DNA of 64,000 nt from CAZFBA01 sp964517135. Its GTDB lineage: Bacteria; Cyanobacteriota; Vampirovibrionia; JBFMGH01. This document shows positions 15,624-23,446 of this stretch, piece after piece. Location: contig CAZFBA010000009.1 in the NCBI GenBank assembly GCA_964517135.1, positions 1 to 64,000 of the forward strand, in the 5' to 3' direction. The notes under the pieces are model-generated. The model searched no databases, was not told where the DNA came from, and was given only the letters and a program-made list of their open reading frames with translations. The position numbers and the translations under genes were made by a program. Numbering within the stretch: the first letter of the stretch is position 1; each line of letters begins with the position of its first letter.

Positions 15624-16967
15624 ATGGATGTTTTGATTCTCTCACGATTACAATTTGCACTTGCTACAGGGTTTCACTTTTTGTTTGTACCTTTAACACT
15701 GGGTTTATCTATTCTTATTGCCATTATGGAGAGAAAATATGTTAATACTGGCGATGAAGAATACAAACGAATGGCAAAATTCTGGGGAAAACTCTTTCTA
15801 ATAAACTTTGTTCTTGGCGTTGTCACAGGTATAACTCTTGAATTTCAGTTTGGTACTAACTGGGCCAGGTATTCAGCCTATGTTGGCGATATATTTGGGT
15901 CTCTATTGGCCATCGAAGCTACAACAGCTTTCTTTCTAGAGTCTACATTTATTGCTGTATGGCACTTTGGCTGGAATAAATTATCTCCCAGAGCCCATGC
16001 TACTACTATGTGGCTTATTGCTGCTGCCGGTACCTTTTCTGCTTTCTGGATTCTTGTTGCTAATGCCTGGATGCAACACCCGGTAGGCTACGTTTTAAGA
16101 AACGGAAGGGCTGAACTAAACGACTTTTTCGCTGTTGTTACACAACCTTTTGCCATCCAGATGTTTATTCATACCCTTAGCGGTGCATTTATTCTTTCAG
16201 GCTTTTTTGTAATGGGTATCAGTGCCTATCATATACTTAAAAAGCAAAACCTGTCTTTCTTTAAGAGATCTTTTCAGATGGCATTAACCTTTGCACTAAT
16301 ATTTTCCGTTGTTGAAGTTGTTCAGGGGCATATGCACGGTGCTGAAGTAGCCGAAATACAGCCTGCTAAGCTTGCAGCAATGGAATCTCACTGGGAAACA
16401 ACTGCCTATGCCCCGATGGCAGCCTTCCTGATACCGGATGAGCAGGGCGAAAAAAACAATTTTGAAATTTTGCCTGTGCGTGGTGTTTTAAGCATGCTGG
16501 CATATCATGATCCTGCGGCAGAGGTTAAAGGCCTTAAATATTTCCCGGTTGATGAGCGACCACCTGTAACCCTTACTTTTTTTGCCTTTAGAATTATGGT
16601 AGGGCTTGGCTTTTTATTTGTTTTATTAACTCTATATGGCTGGTTTAAACGTCATAAGCTGGAAGATTACCCTTTGTACCTTAAAATAATGCTCTTTTCA
16701 ATACCTTTACCCTACATTGCTCTTCAAGCAGGCTGGATCGTTGCAGAGGTGGGCAGACAACCCTGGATTGTCTATGGCCTCATGAAAACCTCTGATGCTG
16801 TCTCTAATATTTCTCAAACACAGGTTTTAACTTCTTTCATTGCTTTTCTGTTAGTATATTCACTTCTGGCAGTTGCAGCTTTTTCTCTGATAATAAAGTT
16901 TGCAGGGCAGGGGCCAGATCCATTACCTTTACCAGCTGAAGAAAAAGGAGGAGAGGCAAATGCTTGA
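15624..16967 (+). CDS. cydA: cytochrome bd ubiquinol oxidase subunit I
   Basis: A 447-residue membrane subunit of the bd-type quinol oxidase, which reduces oxygen at high affinity. It shows the haem ligand region GFHFLFVPLTLG (H18), the E-rich helix SLLAIEATTAFFLESTF, the second haem-b region FAIQMFIHTLSGAF, the quinol-site GRQPWIVYG, and about nine hydrophobic segments. The Q-loop is short, so this is the short-Q-loop class. CAGGAGG precedes the ATG. Its last 8 bases overlap cydB. No cydCD or cydX is in the window. Confidence 0.96.
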   Translation: MDVLILSRLQFALATGFHFLFVPLTLGLSILIAIMERKYVNTGDEEYKRMAKFWGKLFLINFVLGVVTGITLEFQFGTNWARYSAYVGDIFGSLLAIEATTAFFLESTFIAVWHFGWNKLSPRAHATTMWLIAAAGTFSAFWILVANAWMQHPVGYVLRNGRAELNDFFAVVTQPFAIQMFIHTLSGAFILSGFFVMGISAYHILKKQNLSFFKRSFQMALTFALIFSVVEVVQGHMHGAEVAEIQPAKLAAMESHWETTAYAPMAAFLIPDEQGEKNNFEILPVRGVLSMLAYHDPAAEVKGLKYFPVDERPPVTLTFFAFRIMVGLGFLFVLLTLYGWFKRHKLEDYPLYLKIMLFSIPLPYIALQAGWIVAEVGRQPWIVYGLMKTSDAVSNISQTQVLTSFIAFLLVYSLLAVAAFSLIIKFAGQGPDPLPLPAEEKGGEANA

Positions 16968-17973
16968 AACTATATGGTTTGTTTTGTGGGCAGTATTATG
17001 GGCAGTATACTTCATACTGGATGGTTTTGACCTTGGTGCAGGGTGTCTTTTGCCTGTGCTAAGCAAAGATGATAAAGATCGCAGGTATATTTACAATGCA
17101 ACAGGCCCTTTCTGGGATGGAAATGAGGTCTGGCTTATTACGGCCGGCGGTGTTACCTTTGCTGCCTTTCCTGGCAACTATGCTGTTATGTTTAGTGCCC
17201 TTTATACTCCACTTTTGATGATTCTTTTTGCTTTGATCGTTCGGGGTGTCGCTTTTGAATTCAGGAGGCATATTGATGATCCACGCTGGAAAAAACTCTG
17301 GGATATCTGTATGTTTGCTGGCAGCTTTGTTGCTGCGTTTTTATTCGGTGTTGCCTTTGCCGGTATCTTTGCTGGTATACCAATTGATGAAGCCGGACAT
17401 TTTCAAGGGTCTATAATAAACCTTTTAACCCCCTATAACATTCTCGGGGGAGCCCTGTTTGTAATGCTTTTTATGCTTCACGGTTCTATCTGGCTTGCTA
17501 TTAAAACAAATGGAGAGCTTAAAAATAGAGCAAGTAATTTTGCTAAAAAGATATGGCCGTTTGTAACGCTTTCTGGTCTTGTATTTATAATAAGTACAGG
17601 GTTTGCAACAAACGTATTTAACTACTATATGAGCTATCCTGTTCTTTTTGTTATACCTCTTATGTTGTTGTTTGGCTTTATGTTAATCTGGTTTTTTATA
17701 GAAATAGCCTCCTGGTGGAAGGCATGGTTTGCTTCAGGGCTTGTTATTGGCCTTACTACCTTTTTTGGCCTTGCCGGTATATTCCCCAGGCTTCTTCCAT
17801 CGTCAATTAACGATCAATACAGTATGACAATCTTTAATTCTGCTTCAAGTCCGCTGACATTAAAGATTATGTTAGTTGTTGTTATAGTTTTTATACCTAT
17901 TGTAATTGGCTATCAAACTTGGGTTTACTACCTTTTTAAGGATAAAGTTACTGAAAAAGATCTGATATATTAG
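16960..17973 (+). CDS. cydB: cytochrome bd ubiquinol oxidase subunit II
   Basis: A 337-residue membrane subunit II. The start LETIWFVLWAVLWAVYFILDGFDLGAG contains the family signature GFDLG, and FWDGNEVWLI follows. The frame reaches back to 16900 inside cydA, but the ATG at 16960 is preceded by GGAGGAG and gives the standard N-terminus. It overlaps cydA by 8 bases, which couples the stoichiometry. With the flavodiiron and superoxide reductase operons upstream, it completes a set for removing oxygen. Confidence 0.95.
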   Translation: MLETIWFVLWAVLWAVYFILDGFDLGAGCLLPVLSKDDKDRRYIYNATGPFWDGNEVWLITAGGVTFAAFPGNYAVMFSALYTPLLMILFALIVRGVAFEFRRHIDDPRWKKLWDICMFAGSFVAAFLFGVAFAGIFAGIPIDEAGHFQGSIINLLTPYNILGGALFVMLFMLHGSIWLAIKTNGELKNRASNFAKKIWPFVTLSGLVFIISTGFATNVFNYYMSYPVLFVIPLMLLFGFMLIWFFIEIASWWKAWFASGLVIGLTTFFGLAGIFPRLLPSSINDQYSMTIFNSASSPLTLKIMLVVVIVFIPIVIGYQTWVYYLFKDKVTEKDLIY

Positions 17974-18059
17974 ACATTTTTAATCATTAAAAACCACTGG
18001 GCTGAAAGTCTGCCGCACAATTTTTTGAATCTGAGAACTTTTAAGATTCCAGTTCAAAG

Positions 18060-18147
18060 TTAAGTTTGATGGATGAGGGCTTATATTAAAATCAGTTTTT
18101 TAAACTATAATTCAGAACTGCCATATTCCTTCCAATATCAAACTTAA
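18060..18147. repeat. long-loop inverted repeat
   Basis: TTAAGTTTGAT (18060-18070) is perfectly inverted at 18137-18147, with a 66-base interior that has further partial pairing. It lies between cydB and the convergent annexin-like gene. It could be a degraded mobile repeat or RNA structure; there are no terminal duplications that I can confirm. The rest of this gap up to 18290 shows nothing else. Confidence 0.35.
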
Positions 18148-18290
18148 TGATACATTTGAACAAATTTATAACCAATAATATAAACATACAAGTTATTCAG
18201 AGAGCCCAAATGTCATAACTAATCAGGTTTCAGAATATATGGGACTTATTTTTTATGTCTTTTAGTATTCTAAAAGCAGCTGTACAACTT

Positions 18291-18323
18291 AAAAAAAGCC
18301 GTACTGAGCTCTGTCAGACGGCC
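18291..18323 (-). terminator. rho-independent terminator of the annexin-like gene
   Basis: On the minus strand GCCGTCTGA pairs with TCAGTACGGC (one bulged T) around a 6-base loop and is followed by TTTTTTT. Confidence 0.82.
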
Positions 18324-18359
18324 AAGATATTGGATTATAGTATGCAAGCATGTAATTTT

Positions 18360-19514
18360 CTAACCTGATAAGGCTCCCTGGTTGAGTTTTTCCAGAAGGG
18401 GCTGCCGATCTTTTTTAGCCGGATCACTAAATATACTGGTAATACCACCTACTAATGACCCGATGCCGCCACCTATAACGGCACCTATTGCCGCAAATGG
18501 AACCGAAAGACCGCCCAGACCGGCTATAGCACCAATGGTTGCGCCTATAGCTGCTCCACCTGCACCGCCTTTTACTACGCCGCCGCCAAGATTATCCCAG
18601 AAGCCAAAGTCACTTCTGATGTCATCTCTGAGCTTATCAAGTTTGCCGTCACCATAAAGCTCGGCATAAGCCTGTTCAATTTTTGCTATTTCTTCCGGAG
18701 AAGCGTTTTCAAATATTTGTTTAACGGTTTCTTCGTCTGTACCGGAACCATCCATAGCATCATGAAGAGCTATTGCAGCTACTACCGGATGTTTATGTGC
18801 CCCTTCGTTTAGTAAGTTCAGTGCCTGTCTTTCTGTGATACCTCTTGAGGCCCAGCTAAGATCACCTCTCAGGTCTTCTCTCAGAGATTCAGGATCTCCA
18901 TAGCCATACATATTTGCGTAAGCTATTTCCAAATATCCTCTTTCTTCTGGTGTCAGGCCTTCAAGAATTTGCCTGATAGTATCTTCATCAGTGCCCAAGC
19001 CTTTTATAGCATTGTGCATAGCCGTAGCGCAACGCTGAACTTTTAGAGCTGTCTGTTCATCAACATCTGTCCAGTCTTTTTGGCCGGATTGCTCAACTTG
19101 TGAAGGCTGATTGCATTCTCTGATAGCCTGATACACCATTGCTTCCATGCCTCTCAGGTCTGCAAGCGGATCGTTATACATAATGATTGCAGAATTGTAG
19201 CGTGGAGGCTGATTATACAGATGGTTAAAAATCATATCACATTGCCCGAAGAGAACCTGGAGTTCCTGAGTGGGTGTTAGCCCATGGTAAGAAGGCCCAC
19301 CGATGTAAGCCTGTGCGTGACAGCCGCCGCAGTGGCTGCCATACTGAAGTTGCCCTGTGAAAGTGGGCGGGTAATATTGCCCGCCTTGAAACTGATAACT
19401 ATCCTGATAATGTGAACCCTGAACAGGATAATAATAGTTATTGTTAATAACCTGCGCTTGCTGGTTATAATTAGGCCCCTGAGGACCTACTGGCCCCTGA
19501 ATATTTTGTGGCAT
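18360..19514 (-). CDS. annexin-like protein with glycine-zipper C-terminus
   Basis: A protein of about 384 residues with two annexin-like repeats (numbering from the ATG at 19520). Residues 160-222 contain AMHNAIKGLGTDEDTIRQIL and 248-306 contain ALHDAMDGSGTDEETVKQIF. Both carry the [K/D]G[LS]GTDE loop that binds Ca2+ and membranes in annexins, with acidic residues about 40 positions later. Eukaryotic annexins have four or eight repeats, so two is short. The N-terminus (1-80) is rich in Pro, Gln, Tyr and Asn and includes a CGGCH at 64-68. Residues 312-364 are a Gly/Ala/Ile glycine-zipper, likely membrane-inserting. No signal peptide is seen. GGAG stands 7 bases before the second ATG (19514), better placed than for the one at 19520. 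Confidence 0.85.
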   Translation of the reverse strand: MPQNIQGPVGPQGPNYNQQAQVINNNYYYPVQGSHYQDSYQFQGGQYYPPTFTGQLQYGSHCGGCHAQAYIGGPSYHGLTPTQELQVLFGQCDMIFNHLYNQPPRYNSAIIMYNDPLADLRGMEAMVYQAIRECNQPSQVEQSGQKDWTDVDEQTALKVQRCATAMHNAIKGLGTDEDTIRQILEGLTPEERGYLEIAYANMYGYGDPESLREDLRGDLSWASRGITERQALNLLNEGAHKHPVVAAIALHDAMDGSGTDEETVKQIFENASPEEIAKIEQAYAELYGDGKLDKLRDDIRSDFGFWDNLGGGVVKGGAGGAAIGATIGAIAGLGGLSVPFAAIGAVIGGGIGSLVGGITSIFSDPAKKDRQPLLEKLNQGALSG

Positions 19515-19629
19515 ACTCATTCTCCAATATCTTGTTACATAACCAAACCAATAAATTACTATATAACCTATATATATAAAAACATTACTGGTAGTCGAAT
19601 TTACATATTAGCGCCACAATCGTAAAAAT

Positions 19630-19740
19630 TTTAACAATTTGTTATATAGGGCCTGATGCTTAACGAAAGGAACTTCTGCCTCCTGTTAAAGGAGGGTTTC
19701 TGTATACGACTTTTTTGCCCTAATCGGCTATAAATAGGGT
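19630..19740. other. hairpin-rich stretch upstream of the annexin-like gene
   Basis: CCTCCT/AGGAGG (19679-19694; 5-base loop) and CCCTA/TAGGG (about 19718-19739) form clear short stems. On the minus strand they would lie in a leader of up to 290 bases of the annexin-like gene. The GGA-bearing loops could be protein- or ribosome-binding sites, but no family is recognised. Confidence 0.3.
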
Positions 19741-19810
19741 AGAAGACTTAGCGTGTTTTTTCTAAATGTATTTCTAATGCGTTTACTAGATTATCCGATA
19801 CTTAAAAAAT

Positions 19811-19852
19811 CTCACGCTTATTGTAGCCCAATTTTTATATCGTCAATCTTTG
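19811..19852. promoter_or_regulatory. shared 41-bp element, copy A
   Basis: A segment containing GCTTATTGTAGCCCAATT and GTCAATCTTTG that recurs at 61807-61846 with about five differences. On the minus strand it reads TTGAC[AG] and then, 18-19 bases on, AATAAGC, like a promoter with a conserved spacer. On the plus strand it lies about 95 bases before the flavoprotein gene at 19947. Regulator or promoter function is inferred from conservation only. Confidence 0.4.
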
Positions 19853-19946
19853 AGAATTTCAAATATTAATGTTTACTTTGTTCGCCGAAAGCCTTAAAAT
19901 AAAAGGCAATTGCAGAGGTGCATGATGTTTATTTAGAGGATATCTT

Positions 19947-20681
19947 ATGAAAATTATAGCGTTTAATGGCAGCCCTAAAGGTGAGAAAGGCAATACTCAT
20001 GTGATGGTTGATCTGTTCTTACAGGGAGCTATGGAAGCTGGAGCTGATGTTGAGTATATCTTGCTGGCTAAAAAAGATATAAAACCCTGCAAAGGGTGTA
20101 TGTCATGCTGGTTAAAAACCCCGGGGAAATGTATTATTGATGATGATGTAGAAATATTACTTGATAAATACATTAATGCAGATATTGTTGTTTTTGCTTC
20201 TCCTGTTTATGTTGGTGGTGTGACCGGTATTATGAAGAATTTTATAGACAGGTCAATCCCTTTAGCTGACCCTCACTTTGGAAAGAATGACAGGGGTGAA
20301 ACTACTCATTATTCACGCTTTGAAAAAGAGCCTGATATAGTACTTATATCTAATTGCGGATTCCCGGAACAGTATCATTTCAATTATTTCAGGTCTACTT
20401 TTGAGTATATTGTAAGGCATTCCGGTTCAAATATCATTGCCGAAATCTATCGTGGTCAGGGCGAAATGCTTGGCATAGATAATCCTTTTGTGGCTGTATT
20501 GCTTGCAAGTTATAAAGAAAGGCTTAAAAAGGCAGGAAGAGAGGTAGTAGAAACCAGATGTCTTTCTGAGAAACTCAAGCAGGATCTTGAAAAACCTCTT
20601 GTACCTTATGATCAATATATTGAAATGGCTAACAAATATTTTGATGAAGTTTTAACGCAGGTTGAAATGCACCAAAAATAA
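19947..20681 (+). CDS. NADPH-dependent FMN reductase / iron-sulfur flavoprotein family
   Basis: A 244-residue flavodoxin-fold oxidoreductase. The FMN phosphate loop is FNGSPKGEKGNT (5-16), and ASPVYVGGVTGIMKNFIDR is the second FMN contact. Residues 48-65 hold CKGCMSCWLKTPGKC, a compact CxxCxxC-type cluster as in archaeal and clostridial iron-sulfur flavoproteins, so a 4Fe-4S centre is likely. These proteins shuttle electrons, often to oxygen or peroxide, or reduce quinones. The gene stands alone and is convergent with a small secreted protein 10 bases downstream. The shared 41-bp element lies upstream. Confidence 0.85.
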   Translation: MKIIAFNGSPKGEKGNTHVMVDLFLQGAMEAGADVEYILLAKKDIKPCKGCMSCWLKTPGKCIIDDDVEILLDKYINADIVVFASPVYVGGVTGIMKNFIDRSIPLADPHFGKNDRGETTHYSRFEKEPDIVLISNCGFPEQYHFNYFRSTFEYIVRHSGSNIIAEIYRGQGEMLGIDNPFVAVLLASYKERLKKAGREVVETRCLSEKLKQDLEKPLVPYDQYIEMANKYFDEVLTQVEMHQK

Positions 20682-20691
20682 TGTCTATAAA

Positions 20692-21048
20692 CTATTTCAG
20701 TCGTTTTAACTTAACTTTAGTTCTTGTAAGACCGTTTTTAACACAATTGTTTTCTGAATTCTTTTCCAGCGATTCTTGATAGGCTTCAATAGCTCTCAAA
20801 TAACTCTCTTTGGCCTGTTTATGATCTCCAGAGCGAAGGTTATCATCCCCCATAACTTCATAATCTTTCCCACAAACGTCACATTTATTACACTTTGCTA
20901 CTAATAGTTCATTTTTATCCGTTGAAGTACTCTGAATATGCATAACAGGCAAATATATATTATGACTGCTTATTGCTAAAGCCTGATGGTTCAATAAAAT
21001 GACAGCTATAAAACCAGCAATTATTAATAAGAGTGTTTGTTTTAGCAT
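20692..21048 (-). CDS. secreted cysteine-cluster/TPR-like protein
   Basis: A 118-residue exported protein: signal peptide (1-26, ending NHQALA), then KCNKCDVCGKDYEVMGDD, a CxxCxxC cluster, and one TPR-like helical pair (about 68-105: GDDNLRSGDHKQAKESYLRAIEAY). The cluster could hold a metal or form disulfides. AGGAAA and an extended -10-like TGGTATAAA (about 21068-21076 on the minus strand) support the start. No domain family is assigned beyond the TPR. Confidence 0.65.
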   Translation of the reverse strand: MLKQTLLLIIAGFIAVILLNHQALAISSHNIYLPVMHIQSTSTDKNELLVAKCNKCDVCGKDYEVMGDDNLRSGDHKQAKESYLRAIEAYQESLEKNSENNCVKNGLTRTKVKLKRLK

Positions 21049-21167
21049 AGATGTTTCCTGAAGTTATTTTATACCATTTAATTAGTTTAGACGTTAGTGG
21101 TTTAAAAAAAGTTCATTTTTTTTTCTCTGAAACACTATAAATTGAATAATGTTGAGAATAAAAAAGT

Positions 21168-21181
21168 TCAGATATATCTGA
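21168..21181. promoter_or_regulatory. 14-bp palindrome between divergent genes
   Basis: TCAGATATATCTGA is perfectly symmetric and lies between the secreted cysteine-cluster gene and the methyltransferase-ligase gene, so it could serve as an operator for either. The rest of this gap shows no other structure. Confidence 0.25.
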
Positions 21182-21413
21182 TTATATTGCTATAAGCAAA
21201 ATATTAGATAGAAACGTTTTTAAAAAGGCTGTTGTGAGATTAATGCCTGATACTGCGTATCGAAAATCCCTCTTTATGCCTATTTTTTAGTATTGAATAA
21301 AAAAACTAATAGCTTTAAAATTAGGTATTCATAGTAATTTACAAAATCACATCAAAAGACTGAACAGGCAAAATATAGTTGCAGATAGAACTTTGCAGGG
21401 AGCGGAAAAGTTA

Positions 21414-23327
21414 ATGACAAACGAACTTATGACACCACCGGGAAAAATCAAAGCCAATGGCAAGAAAAATTCTGCCTTCAGAACGTTAGGGCCCGTTGCT
21501 GATCTTGAAAAACACCTGCCCGATGAATGGTGGAAGACATTATTTAATTCTCTTTACCTCAAAACAGACGGAGATGTTGTTGAAAACACCGCTAATACTC
21601 AAAAAGAAGTGGATCTTCTCATTGCTAAAACTAATATATCTCCGGGTGATAGTATTGTAGACCTTTGTTGCGGGCAGGGAAGACACTCACTTGAGCTTGC
21701 AAAAAGAGGTTTTAAAAATGTTACCGGTATAGATCGCTCCAGATACCTGGTCAGGCTAGCAAGAAAACGTGCCAAAAAACTTGGATATTTAGTCCATTTT
21801 TCTGAAGGCGATGCCAGAAAAGTTAAATTACCTGAAAGCTCTAAAGACTGTGTCTTTCTGATGGGTAACTCTTTTGGGTATTTCGACCGTGAAGAAGATG
21901 ATCTGGCGGTATTATTGTCTGTAAGAAATATATTAAAGTCAAAGGGTAAAATACTTCTGGATATTGTTGATGGCGAATGGATGCGTAATAACTTTGAAGC
22001 CAGAACCTGGGAGTGGATAGATCAGAACTATTTTGTCTGTCGTGAAAGAACACTATCTTCAGATAACAAGCGTATCATATCCAGAGAAGTTATCGTCAAT
22101 GCAGAAATCGGTATTATAGCGGATCAGTTCTATGCAGAAAGGCTGTATAGCTTTGAAGAAATTAAAAATATGTTATCTACTGCTGGTTTTAGTGAAATAG
22201 TTAATCACGGTAATGTATCAACAACCTCAACACGCAATCAAGATCTGGGCATGATGGCAAACAGGTTGTTTATTACTGCAACAGGACCTGAAAAAACAAG
22301 AAAAATTTATGTAAAAAAAGATCTTTTAAAAGTTAAAGTTCTTTTAGGGGATCCTCAACTCCCTGACCCGGTTAAAAGAAATGGTGTTTTCAACGAAGAA
22401 GATGTTGATACTGTTAACAGGTTAAAATCAAGTCTTAAAATGATTTCGGGTTATAGCTTTTCATACTGCCAACAGCATAAAAACCTTATTCATGAACTTA
22501 TGAATGACCGTCCGGGTTTTGTCTTTAACCTTTGTGATGAAGGTTATGACAACAATCCCCAGCAAGAATTGCATGTGCCAGCGCTTCTGGAAATGTTAAA
22601 TATACCTTATACCGGGGCGTCTCCTGCCTGTCTGGCTATGTGCTATAACAAGAGCGTAGTAAGATCTATTGCAGCAGATCTTGACATACCAGTACCTCTT
22701 GAAACCTTTTATTCACCGGCAGACCAGATGATAACTCTGCCTTCAGTATTCCCTGCATTATTAAAGCCTAACTATGGCGATGGATCAATTGGTATCACCA
22801 AAGATGCAGTCGTAAATAATACTGAAGAACTTATGGTATATTTGAATAGCCTTAAAGAATCAATGCCCAATACGCCAGTACTGGTTCAGGAGTTTTTACA
22901 GGGTAGAGAATACAGTGTTGGTATTATTGGTAATCCTGGACGTTTTGAAATTCTGCCTGTTTTAGAGGTTGATTATTCAAAATTACCTGATGAATTGCCT
23001 AAAATACTCTCATATGAATCTAAATACATTCCAGAATCTCCTTATTGGAATGATATTAGCTATAACGAAGCCGATATTGATGAAAATACCTGTAAAGCAC
23101 TGGTTAAATATTCAACATTATTATTTGAAAGACTTAACTGCAAAGACTATGCCCGTATAGATTATAGAGAAGACAGTGAAGGAAATATAAAGCTGCTTGA
23201 AGTTAATCCTAATCCGGGCTGGTGCTGGGATGGGAAAATGAGTATCATGGCAGGATTTAGAGATATTAAGTATTTTGAGTTGCTTGAAATGATTCTAAAC
23301 GCAGCAAAAGAGCGTTTTCAGATATAA
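21414..23327 (+). CDS. SAM methyltransferase - D-Ala-D-Ala-ligase-like ATP-grasp fusion
   Basis: A fusion of about 637 residues. Residues 40-295 are a class I methyltransferase: motif I is IVDLCCGQGRHSLELA and an acidic VTGIDRS follows. Residues 305-637 are an ATP-grasp ligase of the D-Ala-D-Ala ligase type: FNLCDEGYDNNPQQELHVPA, then YTGASPACLAMCYNKS, the ATP lid LLKPNYGDGSIGI, VQEFLQGREYSVGI and the Mg-binding EVNPNPGW. A TTG at 21393 would add seven residues, but the ATG has a purine-rich GGAGCGGAAAA upstream. The ligase half probably joins two amino acids or amino-acid-like units and the first half methylates the product or substrate (inference). It is not housekeeping ddl: the fusion and lone location argue for a specialised metabolite. 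Confidence 0.85.
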   Translation: MTNELMTPPGKIKANGKKNSAFRTLGPVADLEKHLPDEWWKTLFNSLYLKTDGDVVENTANTQKEVDLLIAKTNISPGDSIVDLCCGQGRHSLELAKRGFKNVTGIDRSRYLVRLARKRAKKLGYLVHFSEGDARKVKLPESSKDCVFLMGNSFGYFDREEDDLAVLLSVRNILKSKGKILLDIVDGEWMRNNFEARTWEWIDQNYFVCRERTLSSDNKRIISREVIVNAEIGIIADQFYAERLYSFEEIKNMLSTAGFSEIVNHGNVSTTSTRNQDLGMMANRLFITATGPEKTRKIYVKKDLLKVKVLLGDPQLPDPVKRNGVFNEEDVDTVNRLKSSLKMISGYSFSYCQQHKNLIHELMNDRPGFVFNLCDEGYDNNPQQELHVPALLEMLNIPYTGASPACLAMCYNKSVVRSIAADLDIPVPLETFYSPADQMITLPSVFPALLKPNYGDGSIGITKDAVVNNTEELMVYLNSLKESMPNTPVLVQEFLQGREYSVGIIGNPGRFEILPVLEVDYSKLPDELPKILSYESKYIPESPYWNDISYNEADIDENTCKALVKYSTLLFERLNCKDYARIDYREDSEGNIKLLEVNPNPGWCWDGKMSIMAGFRDIKYFELLEMILNAAKERFQI

Positions 23328-23446
23328 ACTTTGATGACTTATAAGTAAAAAAGCCTGTCAGAAGCTTTGTTTTGGATTGTACTCAACGTTATAAAGGATT
23401 AAACAATCCAATAATTCCTGTCATCTATTAAAGTGAGCCAGTTTAT

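Noticed and set aside
23328..23446. Terminator between the convergent ligase fusion and lytic transglycosylase genes
   Set aside because: Only a four-base stem next to short T-runs; too weak to call.
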